DNA from: Ignavibacteriales bacterium
GTDB lineage: Bacteria > Bacteroidota > Ignavibacteria > Tepidaquicellales > Tepidaquicellaceae
Length of the DNA: 64,000 nt
Assembly (NCBI GenBank): GCA_020635255.1
Contig: JACKAC010000001.1
Location: 1,403,501 to 1,467,500, forward strand
Reading direction: 5' to 3'
Numbering within the stretch: the first letter of the stretch is position 1; every line of letters starts with the position of its first letter. The translations under genes and the position numbers were made by a program. The notes under the pieces were generated by a model. It was not told where the DNA came from, searched no databases, and saw only the letters and a list, made by a program, of their open reading frames with translations. Below, one piece after another: positions 17,691-27,911 of this stretch.

Positions 17691-20600
17691 ATGAATTCAG
17701 CCAAAATATTAACTATCTCAATATTACTTTTTACTGCTGCTAGCCTGTCCTTTTCACAGGATAGAAGCCTTAACGATAAACAACCTGTAAGTACGGAATC
17801 TGAAAAGAGACCGGATACTTACATCGACGAAAATATCAAGCCGGGGGATGACTTCAAAGTGATCTCATCGTCCAGCTCCGCTATTGAAATTGAATACACA
17901 CCTATTTATACAGGTGCATTCGATTTTATTGGCGCTACATCCAGAGACTCAAAACAAGGTTATCCCGATGCAAGATTCAGAAGCTTCCCGTTATTTTTAC
18001 CGGGTCCTATGAATAACAGGATCGAGATCATCGACTATAAATACGAAGACACACAAAACTTTGACTTACCCCCTATTCCTACCCCGGTAAAGTCAAAGGA
18101 CAACATGCAGACCGACTTTGAGTTAAAGAAAGATGACAAAGCATACTCTTCGAATAGTTTTTACCCTGTCGATGCCGGTTCGCTCGAACCTGTGACTATG
18201 TTCCGCAATAAATATATTTCAAACGCTATAATAAGCCCGGTTCTATACAACCCGGCTACAAAAACCCTACGAAGATATTCATACATTAAGTTTAGAGTGA
18301 CTTTTGGCAGTAGCCCTATTTATACAAATAAGCAACAAAGCTTCGAGGAGAATTTATACTATCGCGACCTCGCAATTAATTCAAGTGTTGCTATCAACTG
18401 GTCGACTCCTGACTTTAATAACCCGCTTGATAACGGTCCGGCAAATAGCGTGTTGCAATCCGGTGACTTCTACAAAATAGAAGTAAAAGAAACCGGCATG
18501 TATAAACTGGACAAAAACGCCCTGCAAAATGCCGGAATAAATGTTTCCGGTATCGATCCGAGAACAATAAAGATATACGGCAACAGCGGAAGGGAAATTC
18601 CGTTCAGCAATGCTATCCCGGTTGCCACAGATCTGATCGAGAATAGGATTCTTGTTGTAGGACAGGATGATGGTGTTTTTGATGATGGAGATTATGTGGT
18701 ATTCTTTGGAAGAAGCCAGAGCGACTGGACCTACTCTGAATCTGAACCATCTGTTTCACCATACTATCATTATATGAACCCCTATACAAAATCCAATTAC
18801 TATTGGATCACGTTTGGCGGTTCTAACGGACTGAGAATGAATCCGGTTAATTCTCCCAATCAGGCAAACCCTTTATCGGAACCGTACTTCTATGACATAT
18901 CATTCGAGGATCCGGAAGTAAATAACCTCGGTTCGACAGGAACGATATGGTTTAGCCAGAGAATAGGTCCTGGTGAAAGTTTTACTTTTAACAAATCGTT
19001 AAAAGGATACGCTCCTGGTGTACCGATGGAGATCTACTCAAAGTATGGCAACGGTACATATTTCACTACTGCATATTTTGAGTTCTCCGAATCGAGTTCG
19101 GGATATAATAGCATTACTGACGTTTTTGGATACTCCGGAGATTTTTCGCACATTAATCTTGTGGATAAGAGATTTCAGCTTACTCCTAACTCAGAAAACT
19201 TCACGCTGAGGATCTCTCTTCCATCAAATCTAAATCCGTCAAATGTTGTTGGCTATTATGACTTTGTAGAGTTTAAGTATCCGAGAACGTTTTCAAGCGT
19301 TGACAATAATACTTTATTCTTCCACGCTAAGGATACTACAGGCACATATGAATACACTGTATCGACATTTACTTCACCGGATGTGAGAATATATGACCTA
19401 ACTGACGAATTTAATATAGATCTTATTACTCCTCTGTCGAACAGCAATGGAACAGTAAAATTCCAGTCCAACCAGACACAGGGAACACCCAGAACTTATT
19501 GTCTTGTTGGCGGATCAAATAATTATAAGGCTCCCCTTTCGATTTCATCCAAGGTACCTAACCAGAACCTTCATGGAATAACCGACGGTGCAAGTTTTAT
19601 AATCATTACCGATAAAGAATTTATCCCGGCTGCGCAGAGATTAAAAGCAATGAGGGAAAAACCGGGTCCCAGTTACCTAAAGACAATGATCGTTGATATC
19701 GATCAGATATATAATGAGTTTTCGGCGGGTGTTATGGATCCTCTTGCTGTGAGAAGCTTTCTAAAAAGAGCATATTACAATTGGAGTGAAAGACCTGTCT
19801 ATGTAATGTTCTTGGGTGATGGAAGCTATGATTTTAGAAATATCTACAATCTGCAAACGAAGAATTATCTTCCTTCTATGCAAAAATCAGACATCACGAT
19901 TAACGAGATAAATAGTTTCCCGAGTGATGACTTCGTAACTAATATCAACGATACTGCTTCCCTTGTTCAGGCTGTAAAACCGGATTTTGGTGTTGGAAGA
20001 ATATGTGCCAACTCATTGACCGATGCAAATAACTACATAGACAAGATAGAGAAGTATGAAAACCCGGAAAATAACGGTCTGTGGAAGAAGAAAATAATGT
20101 ACGTTGCGGATGACGGCTGGACTACCAGCAATCCGGGCGGTGAAGGCTCACTCCATACCGGGCAATGTGAAATGGTAGCCGAGTTTTATACTCCGCAGGA
20201 CTTTGAAAAGGAAAAAATATACATTGTTAACTATCCTACGGTAATAACTGCCCAGGGTAGAAGGAAACCTCAGGCAAACATTGACATCGTAAGAGGATGG
20301 AACGAAGGAAGGCTTGTTGTTAATTACACCGGGCACGGAAGCGCTGACCTATGGGCTCACGAACAGATATTCGAAAGACAGGTATCGATACCCCAGCTTA
20401 ATAATAGCAAACGTTACCCGCTTGTTACCATAGCAAGCTGTGACCTGGCAAGATACGATGATCCGTTCTTCCCCAGCGCGGCGGAAGAGTTAACCAATCT
20501 GCCTAATAAAGGCGCTATTGGTGTCATTGCTGCCGTAAGACCCGTATACGCTTCACAGAATGCTGTATTTAACAACACATTCTGGAATAATTTTGCATGG

Positions 20601-21794
20601 AAAAAAGATACGCTTAACCTGCCCATCAGGATAGGAAGAGCTATGTACAATACAAAGCAGTCCTTTTCCAGCGTAAGTGATAACGACACAAAATACGTTC
20701 TGCTTTGCGATCCTACATTGAGGATTGCCATCCCGCAGTATTTTACAAGGATAGACAGCATAAACGGAACACCGGGTTCTGATACAGCCATTTTAAAAGC
20801 CTTGCAGAAAGTGAAGATCTCGGGAAGCGTACTTCGCCCTGACTCTACTTTCTGGAATGATTATAACGGTGAAGTATTTATTAAGATATTCGACGTAAGC
20901 AGGTATATAACTGTGTATGATTTTGGTTTTCCGTTTACATTTAGATTAGACGGAGGTCTGATATTTGCCGGTAATGCAAGCGTTACTAATGGTCTGTGGA
21001 ATCTCGAATTTGTAGTCCCAAAGGACATATCTTATAGAAATGGAAGCGGTAAACTTATTGGTTATTTCCAAAACAGCAATACCGACGGTTCGGGTTATAC
21101 CGATAGGTTTGTACTAAATGGTATTGATTCCCTTGCCGTGGCCGATACAACAGGTCCGCAAATATCGATATTTATGGGCGACCGTAATTTTAGAACCGGT
21201 GATGTTATAAATCAGAATTCGACCCTCATCGCTGACTTCTTCGATCAAAATGGAATGAACCTTACAGGTACGATAGGACACAAAATAGAGGCAATAATTA
21301 ATAACAATGAGAACAATAAAATAGACCTGACATCATATTATAATGCAACAAGCGGCTATCAATACGGCTCATTGGAGTACCCCCTGCAAAATCTTGCTTC
21401 GGGTGATTATAACCTGAAGATCAAAGCTTGGGACACTTACAATAATTACTCCGTATCATCCGTAGATTTTAAAGTGATGGATAATAGCCAGCTGGTTATT
21501 GAGAATGTTTATAACTACCCGAACCCGATGACGGATAATACAAGCTTCCTCTTCAACCAAAATCTCGACCAGCCTCTGGATGTAAAGATCAAGATTTATA
21601 CCGTAAGCGGAAGACTTATTAAAGAATTGACTCAAAGCAATGTAACAGATAAATTCGTCAAAATTGATTGGGACGGACGTGATGATGATGGCGACAATAT
21701 TGCAAATGGAACTTATATATACCGTCTTATAGTAAAAACACAAGACGGTACGTTCAATGAAACTTCAACCGGTAAAATTGCTAAATTAAAATAA
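17691..21794 (+). CDS. porU: Type IX secretion system sortase PorU (C25 family)
   Basis: 1367 residues with a signal peptide (cleavage near LSFSQD). The gingipain-like C25 domain is in the second half of the protein: catalytic His882 in NYTGHGS and Cys917 in TIASCD are both kept. A C-terminal domain (about 1270-1367, opening VYNYPNPMTDNT) is a FlgD/T9SS sorting-like fold, which PorU proteins also carry. PorU removes the C-terminal signal of T9SS cargo at the cell surface and transfers it to an anchor. porV follows 33 nt downstream, the arrangement also known in Porphyromonas. Confidence 0.92.
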   Translation: MNSAKILTISILLFTAASLSFSQDRSLNDKQPVSTESEKRPDTYIDENIKPGDDFKVISSSSSAIEIEYTPIYTGAFDFIGATSRDSKQGYPDARFRSFPLFLPGPMNNRIEIIDYKYEDTQNFDLPPIPTPVKSKDNMQTDFELKKDDKAYSSNSFYPVDAGSLEPVTMFRNKYISNAIISPVLYNPATKTLRRYSYIKFRVTFGSSPIYTNKQQSFEENLYYRDLAINSSVAINWSTPDFNNPLDNGPANSVLQSGDFYKIEVKETGMYKLDKNALQNAGINVSGIDPRTIKIYGNSGREIPFSNAIPVATDLIENRILVVGQDDGVFDDGDYVVFFGRSQSDWTYSESEPSVSPYYHYMNPYTKSNYYWITFGGSNGLRMNPVNSPNQANPLSEPYFYDISFEDPEVNNLGSTGTIWFSQRIGPGESFTFNKSLKGYAPGVPMEIYSKYGNGTYFTTAYFEFSESSSGYNSITDVFGYSGDFSHINLVDKRFQLTPNSENFTLRISLPSNLNPSNVVGYYDFVEFKYPRTFSSVDNNTLFFHAKDTTGTYEYTVSTFTSPDVRIYDLTDEFNIDLITPLSNSNGTVKFQSNQTQGTPRTYCLVGGSNNYKAPLSISSKVPNQNLHGITDGASFIIITDKEFIPAAQRLKAMREKPGPSYLKTMIVDIDQIYNEFSAGVMDPLAVRSFLKRAYYNWSERPVYVMFLGDGSYDFRNIYNLQTKNYLPSMQKSDITINEINSFPSDDFVTNINDTASLVQAVKPDFGVGRICANSLTDANNYIDKIEKYENPENNGLWKKKIMYVADDGWTTSNPGGEGSLHTGQCEMVAEFYTPQDFEKEKIYIVNYPTVITAQGRRKPQANIDIVRGWNEGRLVVNYTGHGSADLWAHEQIFERQVSIPQLNNSKRYPLVTIASCDLARYDDPFFPSAAEELTNLPNKGAIGVIAAVRPVYASQNAVFNNTFWNNFAWKKDTLNLPIRIGRAMYNTKQSFSSVSDNDTKYVLLCDPTLRIAIPQYFTRIDSINGTPGSDTAILKALQKVKISGSVLRPDSTFWNDYNGEVFIKIFDVSRYITVYDFGFPFTFRLDGGLIFAGNASVTNGLWNLEFVVPKDISYRNGSGKLIGYFQNSNTDGSGYTDRFVLNGIDSLAVADTTGPQISIFMGDRNFRTGDVINQNSTLIADFFDQNGMNLTGTIGHKIEAIINNNENNKIDLTSYYNATSGYQYGSLEYPLQNLASGDYNLKIKAWDTYNNYSVSSVDFKVMDNSQLVIENVYNYPNPMTDNTSFLFNQNLDQPLDVKIKIYTVSGRLIKELTQSNVTDKFVKIDWDGRDDDGDNIANGTYIYRLIVKTQDGTFNETSTGKIAKLK

Positions 21795-21827
21795 TATTTT
21801 TCTTACTTAAATAGGAGCTTATCTTAG

Positions 21828-22961
21828 ATGTTGAAAAGTAACAAAAAACGAGCAGTATACCTCTTGCTGGCAATAGTGGCTTTGTTTGCCGCTAAAGGAA
21901 ATGATGTATATGCTCAGGATGAAAACTCAAATGTAATATCCACTGGTGTCCCATTTCTTCTGATCGGGCCAAACTCCAGGTTTTCAGGCATGGGTGAAAC
22001 TGGTACTGCTGTAGCTGATGATGCTACCGCTATGCACTGGAATCCGGCTGGATTGGCATTTCAGGGACCCGGTACTGAGATAGACTTTACTCACTCACCA
22101 TGGCTTGCTGGATTGAATATAGGTGATCTTTTCTACGATTATATTGCTGCTAAAAAGGACATAAAATCCATCAACGGAACGGTTGGCGCCAGCCTTACCT
22201 ATCTTAATATCGGTGAAATTATTTTCACTGATGAAGCAGGAAGACTCGACGAATCCAAAAACTATAAAGCTTATGAGCTTGCATTCGCTCTTGGCTACGC
22301 CACAAAGCTTTCTAAAGATTTTGGTATGGGCATTACAACAAGGTTCATTTACAGCAGACTTTCGCCTCACACAGTTGGTGGTGAGCAAGGAAGCGGTACT
22401 GCTTTCACAATGAGCTTTGATATAGCTGGAATGTACAGACCTACAAAAGGTCCTAAGTTCCTCAAAGACAGGTTCTCGATCGGTCTTAATCTTTCAAACC
22501 TCGGTCCAAAGATCTCTTATGTTGATGCTGACCAGGCCGACCCTATTCCCACACAGATAAGGCTCGGACTGGCTTACGAAGTATTTAAGAACGAAGGTAA
22601 CAGCTTAACTTTGACAACCGATTTCGCAAAACTTCTTGTGCACAGATACAAAGATGATAACGGTGATTTCCAATCAGATCCTTTCTATGAAGCGTTATTT
22701 ACCTCATGGAGTGGTGATGTTTTATCATCTATTCAGACATCGATTGGAGCCGAATATTGGTACGGAAACCCAAAACTGATCGCGCTTAGAGCAGGTTACT
22801 TCTATGAAGATCCTTCATACGGTAACAGAAAGTTCATCACGCTCGGAGCAGGTATCAGGTACAGCCTATACGGTTTCGATTTCAGCTACATCGACGCTCT
22901 TGAAGAAAACCATCCGCTGGCTAATACCCTCAGGTTTGGTTTAAGTGTTAATTTCAAATAA
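21828..22961 (+). CDS. porV: Type IX secretion outer membrane protein PorV
   Basis: 377 residues with a signal peptide ending near VYAQDE. The mature N-terminus has the PorV motif GVPFLLIGPNSRFSGMGE and then ATAMHWNPAGLAF. The rest is a FadL-like beta-barrel. PorV shuttles T9SS cargo from the translocon to PorU. Co-transcribed with porU; a perfect hairpin terminator ends the unit at 22971-23000. Confidence 0.94.
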   Translation: MLKSNKKRAVYLLLAIVALFAAKGNDVYAQDENSNVISTGVPFLLIGPNSRFSGMGETGTAVADDATAMHWNPAGLAFQGPGTEIDFTHSPWLAGLNIGDLFYDYIAAKKDIKSINGTVGASLTYLNIGEIIFTDEAGRLDESKNYKAYELAFALGYATKLSKDFGMGITTRFIYSRLSPHTVGGEQGSGTAFTMSFDIAGMYRPTKGPKFLKDRFSIGLNLSNLGPKISYVDADQADPIPTQIRLGLAYEVFKNEGNSLTLTTDFAKLLVHRYKDDNGDFQSDPFYEALFTSWSGDVLSSIQTSIGAEYWYGNPKLIALRAGYFYEDPSYGNRKFITLGAGIRYSLYGFDFSYIDALEENHPLANTLRFGLSVNFK

Positions 22962-22970
22962 GATTTATAT

Positions 22971-23000
22971 GGAAGGGCTTGCATAAAGCCCTTCCCTTTT
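22971..23000 (+). terminator. Rho-independent terminator after porV
   Basis: A perfect 10-bp stem (GGAAGGGCTT / AAGCCCTTCC) with a 5-nt loop is followed by CTTTT, starting 9 nt after the porV stop. Confidence 0.85.
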
Positions 23001-23040
23001 ACTGCTTGAACTGTAATTTATAATAGAAATCCCGGAATTA

Positions 23041-26000
23041 ATGATATTCAGAAGAGTTTTATTTGGTTTGCTGATCGTTTTTTCGGCAAACCAAATTTTA
23101 TTTGCGCAAAGTACGGATAATTTTGTCCCTAAGCTTTCTCACAAGCTCCGGACCGGATTGGACAGATCTTCTTTCTTTTCCCCGGCACAATACGACGGCG
23201 TTCCCGATACTTTCAAGATCGTCGCTATCCTGGCACAGTTTCAAGAAGACAATTCCGGGCTTACTACCGGTGATGGTCATTTTGATCTTTCTAATAAGTA
23301 CTACGATCCTTCTACACAAAAGGACACTGTGATCGATGCTCCGCCATATGACAGCGCATATTTCATTGACCACCTTAAGTTCTTACAGAACTATTTCTAT
23401 AAGGTATCCAATGGACAGTGCATTGTTCAGTATGAGCTTTACGGCAAAGTGATCACTCTCCCTAAAAAAATGGAAGAGTATTCACCGAGAGCAAACGAAA
23501 ATCTTTACAGGCTGGGTGACCTTTTCACCGATGCGTGGACTATCGCAGACAGCTTTGTGAATTTCTCCGGTTACAATGAAAATAATACCGCATTCGTCAT
23601 CTTCCATGCAGGGGTTGGACGTGATGTTGACATCTCATCCATACTTGGATTCGACCCGACTCCCTATGATCTGCCGACCGTTTATCTCGGTCTAAACAAC
23701 CTGCAGGAATTCTATGGAAGCAATTACACCGGCATCCAGACTAATGACGGTTTTAAGATCCAGAACTCGATGATCATTCCTTCGACTGAATTACGTGAAT
23801 TGAATCTTATCAGTGGAAATTTCTTACTCGAACTCGGCTTAAACGGTATATTCAGTGCAAGCTTTGGCAGTTATCTTGGACTCCCCGACCTTTTTAATAC
23901 CAGCACAGGACGTACTGCTATTGGAAGGTTCGGACTTATGGACGGTCAGAGTATATTTAGCTTCAACGGGATATTCCCGCCTGAGCCGTGCGCCTGGTCT
24001 AAAATATACCTCGGATGGCAGGAACCGATCACAATCTCCAGCGGAGCATTTAATAGTCTTCGCGTTAAAAATTCTTCGTCCGGCTTTTATTCCGACTCGA
24101 CGATCTATAAAGTTTTGATTAGCAGTAAAGAGTATTTTCTTGTCGAGAACCGTAATCGTGATGAAAGTGGTACTGGACAGGTCGTTCACATGCGGAATAG
24201 AGCATTTAATGATTCTATGACATTCCTCCAGGATACGGACAATTTTAATTATTTCGACATCACAGCTGTTAGCGGTAATATAGTCGATGTTAAAACACCC
24301 GACTGGAGTTTACCGGGTTTAATTAACGATACAGCCAGTTTAAAAGGTGGAATACTCATCTGGCACATAGACGAAAATGTGATAGACGCGAATCTTTCAT
24401 CTAATTCGGTTAATACAAATATTGACCACAGAGGTGTTGCTCTCATGGAAGCCAAAGGAGCGCAGACTATAGGCGTTGTCTTCTCCTCCCCGTTCGGTGA
24501 AATAGTGGGTGACGGTACATACTATGATTATTGGTACAATGGCGATCACGGCGTGCCTTCGACTATTTATTTGAATGAGTTCACACCTACGACATTCCCT
24601 AATACACTGAGCTATTCACTGGCAAATAATAACATCTTCTTTACGAATTTTACATCCACAGCGGGTATAATGAGCTTCGGTCTTTCCATTGGAAATTCGA
24701 ATATCAGCCCTGTGGCTAATTTCCCTAGAATGCTCGGTATAGACTCGACCGTTAATTCACAGCCCGTACCGATAGACATCACTGCCAATGGCGTAGACAG
24801 AGTTTTCATTAATAACAACAACAGGGTTTTTGGATTCAATGCCGACGGAACAGGTTACAACAGCACTCCGGACGGACTCATTATCCCGAATTATGGAAAG
24901 TTTATTCCGCTTAGTTTTGATAACCAGATTTTTGTCGTTAATGACAGCCAGGTTGCGTTCTTTGATGCCAATATGATTCAGACTCAAACATTTAACACCG
25001 GAAGAGTCGCTACATGTCCCCCGGTACATATCAACAGCACAGGTCCTGAGGCAGTAGTCGGATTTAGGAATGGTACCGTATCAAAATACACTCCTGCGGG
25101 TGGAGTACAAAACCTTACTCCATCGACAAATCCGATAGTCGAGTTTTCGAGTCCGAATATGAATGATTTCATATTAATTGACACAACATATAAATACTTA
25201 ACGACGGGAAATATTCTCTCGACAACCTCAGTTGATACATTAATTATTGACAGGTCAAATAAGATCTTGCTCAATGGCAAGGTTATTACTCAAAGTTACG
25301 GAATTACAACTATAAATAATTCTCCCGTCCTTGCAGACTTAAACAAAGACGGTAAGCAGGAGATTATTCTTGTGTCGAATGGATCGGTGTATGCTCTCAA
25401 TTCGCAAGGTGTACTGCTCGATAATTTCCCAGTTAATTTCAACAAAACCATCACGTCGGGAGTCTCGGTTGGTGATATAAATAGCGATGGCGTTTTTGAT
25501 CTGGTATTCGCATCATCGGACGGTAATTTGTACGCGTACAGCACTAACGGAAATATTGTAACTGGATTCCCTGTTCTTGTTGGTCCTAACTCCCTTTCTA
25601 CTCCCGCGCTGGCAAATCTTAACGGTGTTGTTGGAATTTATATCTTCAGCGGAGATGGATACCTGTACGGATTCAAAACACAGTACTCTTATTCTGCTAA
25701 TAATATGCTCTGGAAGAATTACCTTCACGACCAATATCTTGGCAATAAGAACTTTATATCCATCAATAATCCGCCGGTTTATGCGGGAAAGCTTCCTAAA
25801 GACAAAGTTTATAACTGGCCTAACCCGGTTTATGATAATACAACCTACATTCGTTACTACATAAATGGAGCCGCTGGTACGGTTAGTATAAAAATACTCG
25901 ACCTCTCCGGCGAACAGGTCACTTCCCTCAATGCCACTTCCTTCTCTAATGCCGAGAACGAGGTAATATGGGACGTAACCAATGTCCAGAGCGGCGTTTA

Positions 26001-26073
26001 CTATGGTGTCATAGAAGCAGAGGTTGACGGTTCTAAAGAAACACAAATAATAAAAATAGCAGTAGTAAAATAA
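23041..26073 (+). CDS. T9SS-exported M6-like protein with degenerate zinc site
   Basis: 1010 residues with a signal peptide (near LFAQS). Residues about 50-560 align by eye with M6-family metalloprotease-like proteins (YFYKVSNGQ, FHAGVGRDVD, LGLPDLFN, GRFGLMDGQ, CAWSKIYLGWQ). The zinc motif HExxH that should precede LGLPDLF is replaced by Ala273-Ser-Phe-Gly-Ser277. Residues about 560-900 hold FG-GAP/VCBS-like repeats (DLNKDGKQEIIL, DINSDGVFDLVFASSDG). The last 85 residues are a T9SS sorting domain (NWPNPVYDNTTYIRYY). It is likely a surface protein and not an active protease. It follows porV after a terminator. Confidence 0.85.
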   Translation: MIFRRVLFGLLIVFSANQILFAQSTDNFVPKLSHKLRTGLDRSSFFSPAQYDGVPDTFKIVAILAQFQEDNSGLTTGDGHFDLSNKYYDPSTQKDTVIDAPPYDSAYFIDHLKFLQNYFYKVSNGQCIVQYELYGKVITLPKKMEEYSPRANENLYRLGDLFTDAWTIADSFVNFSGYNENNTAFVIFHAGVGRDVDISSILGFDPTPYDLPTVYLGLNNLQEFYGSNYTGIQTNDGFKIQNSMIIPSTELRELNLISGNFLLELGLNGIFSASFGSYLGLPDLFNTSTGRTAIGRFGLMDGQSIFSFNGIFPPEPCAWSKIYLGWQEPITISSGAFNSLRVKNSSSGFYSDSTIYKVLISSKEYFLVENRNRDESGTGQVVHMRNRAFNDSMTFLQDTDNFNYFDITAVSGNIVDVKTPDWSLPGLINDTASLKGGILIWHIDENVIDANLSSNSVNTNIDHRGVALMEAKGAQTIGVVFSSPFGEIVGDGTYYDYWYNGDHGVPSTIYLNEFTPTTFPNTLSYSLANNNIFFTNFTSTAGIMSFGLSIGNSNISPVANFPRMLGIDSTVNSQPVPIDITANGVDRVFINNNNRVFGFNADGTGYNSTPDGLIIPNYGKFIPLSFDNQIFVVNDSQVAFFDANMIQTQTFNTGRVATCPPVHINSTGPEAVVGFRNGTVSKYTPAGGVQNLTPSTNPIVEFSSPNMNDFILIDTTYKYLTTGNILSTTSVDTLIIDRSNKILLNGKVITQSYGITTINNSPVLADLNKDGKQEIILVSNGSVYALNSQGVLLDNFPVNFNKTITSGVSVGDINSDGVFDLVFASSDGNLYAYSTNGNIVTGFPVLVGPNSLSTPALANLNGVVGIYIFSGDGYLYGFKTQYSYSANNMLWKNYLHDQYLGNKNFISINNPPVYAGKLPKDKVYNWPNPVYDNTTYIRYYINGAAGTVSIKILDLSGEQVTSLNATSFSNAENEVIWDVTNVQSGVYYGVIEAEVDGSKETQIIKIAVVK

Positions 26074-26092
26074 GCTCCTTTCACTACAAGCG

Positions 26093-26131
26093 AGGTGAAT
26101 TGTCTTATGTAATAGATAATTCACCTTTTTT
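26093..26131 (+). terminator. Rho-independent terminator
   Basis: A perfect 9-bp stem (AGGTGAATT / AATTCACCT) with a 16-nt loop and a T run, 20 nt after the stop of the M6-like gene. Confidence 0.8.
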
Positions 26132-26135
26132 ATTT

Positions 26136-26143
26136 TAACTTTG
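26136..26143 (+). promoter_or_regulatory. TAnnTTTG -7 element just before the GT2 start
   Basis: TAACTTTG ends 5 nt before the ATG at 26149. If it works as a -7 box, transcription would begin at or next to the ATG, giving a leaderless mRNA. No TTG was found at the right distance for a -33 element, so confidence is limited. Confidence 0.4.
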
Positions 26144-26148
26144 TATAT

Positions 26149-27255
26149 ATGACGCTTTTCTTCATCATCACCGTTGTTGCCTATTTACTGGTTCACCTCC
26201 TTCTATATTTTGGATTGCTTAGATCTATGCGCCTTAAGCAAGACCGTGATAAACCCCTTCCAAAAGTTACTCTGATCGTTGCCGCTAGAAATGAAGAAAA
26301 AATAATCGCCCGCTGTATCTCTTTCCTAAAAAAGCTTGAATATGATAAAAGCCTTCTCGAAATATTTCTCGTAAATGATAAATCCGATGATCGCACAAAA
26401 GAGATAATGCTTGAAGAAACAAAGGGGCTGGATTATTTTAAGGTAATTGACTCGGAACCCGACGAAACAGGCAACCTGCTCGGCAAACCTAATGCTATAG
26501 ATACGGCAATAAGGAAAGCAAGCGGTGAAATACTCTTCACAACCGATGCCGACTGTGAAGCGCCTCCCGAATGGTTACTCGAAACAGTATCATATTACGA
26601 TGAAAAGACCGCTATCATCGGCGGCTTTACAAACATCGATTACAGCGGGTCCATATTCAATAAAGTACAATCGCTCGATTGGGTATACCTCCATTCACTT
26701 GCCGCTGGAAGCGCAGGAATTAATTCCCCTATCGCGTGCATTGGGAATAACATGTCATTCCGTAAAGATATTTACGATAAAGTTGGCGGTTTTGCGAGTA
26801 TACCTTTCTCTATCACTGAAGACCTGGCTCTCCTGCGTGAAGTAGACCGCAACCACAAGGATTATAATATAAAATATCCCGTTGACCCTAAGTGCCTTAT
26901 GAAGACCGAACCGTGTCGCGACTTCCTCACACTTGCCCGCCAAAAGAAACGCTGGCTAAAGGGCGCTACACGCGTCAACTGGCTCGGATTTATATTCGCA
27001 TTCGAGTACGCGGCAATAAACATTCTTTTTATTGCCGGATATCTTTTTCTTGATTTGCAGGATTATTTATGGATGGTGCTTGTTATTTTCCTCTCTGAAC
27101 TCATCTCTATCGTTCCCGTCATAAGGAGATTCAAACTCAAAAACCTTCTCATATATTACCCGTTCTTCAGGATATACTTTACAATATACTCACTCTTTAC
27201 GCCCGTCTTGTTTTTAACAGGAAAGAAAATAATCTGGAAAGGCAGGAAGTTCTAG
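26149..27255 (+). CDS. Family 2 glycosyltransferase, membrane-bound
   Basis: 368 residues. One N-terminal helix and about two C-terminal helices flank a GT-A domain: VTLIVAARNEEKIIARC, the DKSDD segment, TDADCEAP (the DxD), TEDLAL and the acceptor motif RQKKRWLKG (QxxRW type). This layout fits processive or lipid-linked GT2 enzymes. The sugar and acceptor are unknown. It converges with the minus-strand beta-barrel gene, sharing 4 nt at the 3' ends. Confidence 0.88.
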   Translation: MTLFFIITVVAYLLVHLLLYFGLLRSMRLKQDRDKPLPKVTLIVAARNEEKIIARCISFLKKLEYDKSLLEIFLVNDKSDDRTKEIMLEETKGLDYFKVIDSEPDETGNLLGKPNAIDTAIRKASGEILFTTDADCEAPPEWLLETVSYYDEKTAIIGGFTNIDYSGSIFNKVQSLDWVYLHSLAAGSAGINSPIACIGNNMSFRKDIYDKVGGFASIPFSITEDLALLREVDRNHKDYNIKYPVDPKCLMKTEPCRDFLTLARQKKRWLKGATRVNWLGFIFAFEYAAINILFIAGYLFLDLQDYLWMVLVIFLSELISIVPVIRRFKLKNLLIYYPFFRIYFTIYSLFTPVLFLTGKKIIWKGRKF

Positions 27256-27911
27256 AATTTTATTACAGGGAAGTGGAATCTGGTATTTATTCCAAAAGTA
27301 GAATAATCTCCGGCGCTGTTATATGTCGTATATATATCGAAAATGAATAAAGTAAACCCTACACCGCCTCCGAAACCTACAACATTTTCACTAAGAGCAA
27401 ATCCTGGATTAAATTCGGCCGGTGAGATCTCACGCTCCACCTTCATCATCTTTACATGTAATGTAACAAAAGGTATCGTGAAGTCTGATTTAAGGAATTT
27501 ATTCAGGATAATATCTACCGATCCGCCAAATGAAGTTATGCTCGTCTTAAATGTACTCAGGAAATTAGCCGTCTTTATCTCATCCGTTCCTTCGTGGGAC
27601 TCATACTGGAATAATCCCGCGATAACAAAGGGATATATCTTGCTGTGAGCAAATTCCAGCCTCAATCCGTAATCAAATGCGCCCTTTGAGTTATTGGAAA
27701 ATTCCTGTAGTGGAAATTCGAACCCTAAGAATGGTGAGATAAAAATACCGCCCGCGTCTATCTTCTGTTCGGGCTTTAAATTAGGAGAGTATTTTAATTC
27801 CGGTAGTTCTGTTCCTTGTCCTCTCATGTTAGCGGGACGGGTAAGCTCTTGTGAATACACATTCACTGCAAATAATAGCGCAAGTAATACCGGAAGGCTC
27901 TTCATTTTCAT
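27252..27911 (-). CDS. Predicted outer membrane beta-barrel protein
   Basis: 219 residues with a signal peptide (near NVYSQE). Strand-like segments with Gly and aromatic residues (FISPFLGFEFPLQEF, DYGLRLEFAHS, VGFGGGVGFTLFIFD) suggest a barrel. No family was recognised. Its start overlaps the stop of the DUF2520 gene by 4 nt, so it is at the end of the minus-strand run from 31802. Confidence 0.7.
   Translation of the reverse strand: MKMKSLPVLLALLFAVNVYSQELTRPANMRGQGTELPELKYSPNLKPEQKIDAGGIFISPFLGFEFPLQEFSNNSKGAFDYGLRLEFAHSKIYPFVIAGLFQYESHEGTDEIKTANFLSTFKTSITSFGGSVDIILNKFLKSDFTIPFVTLHVKMMKVEREISPAEFNPGFALSENVVGFGGGVGFTLFIFDIYTTYNSAGDYSTFGINTRFHFPVIKF

Noticed and set aside
25513..26124. 203-residue minus-strand ORF across the end of the M6-like gene
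   Set aside because: Antisense to FG-GAP repeats and the sorting domain; it also runs through the terminator.
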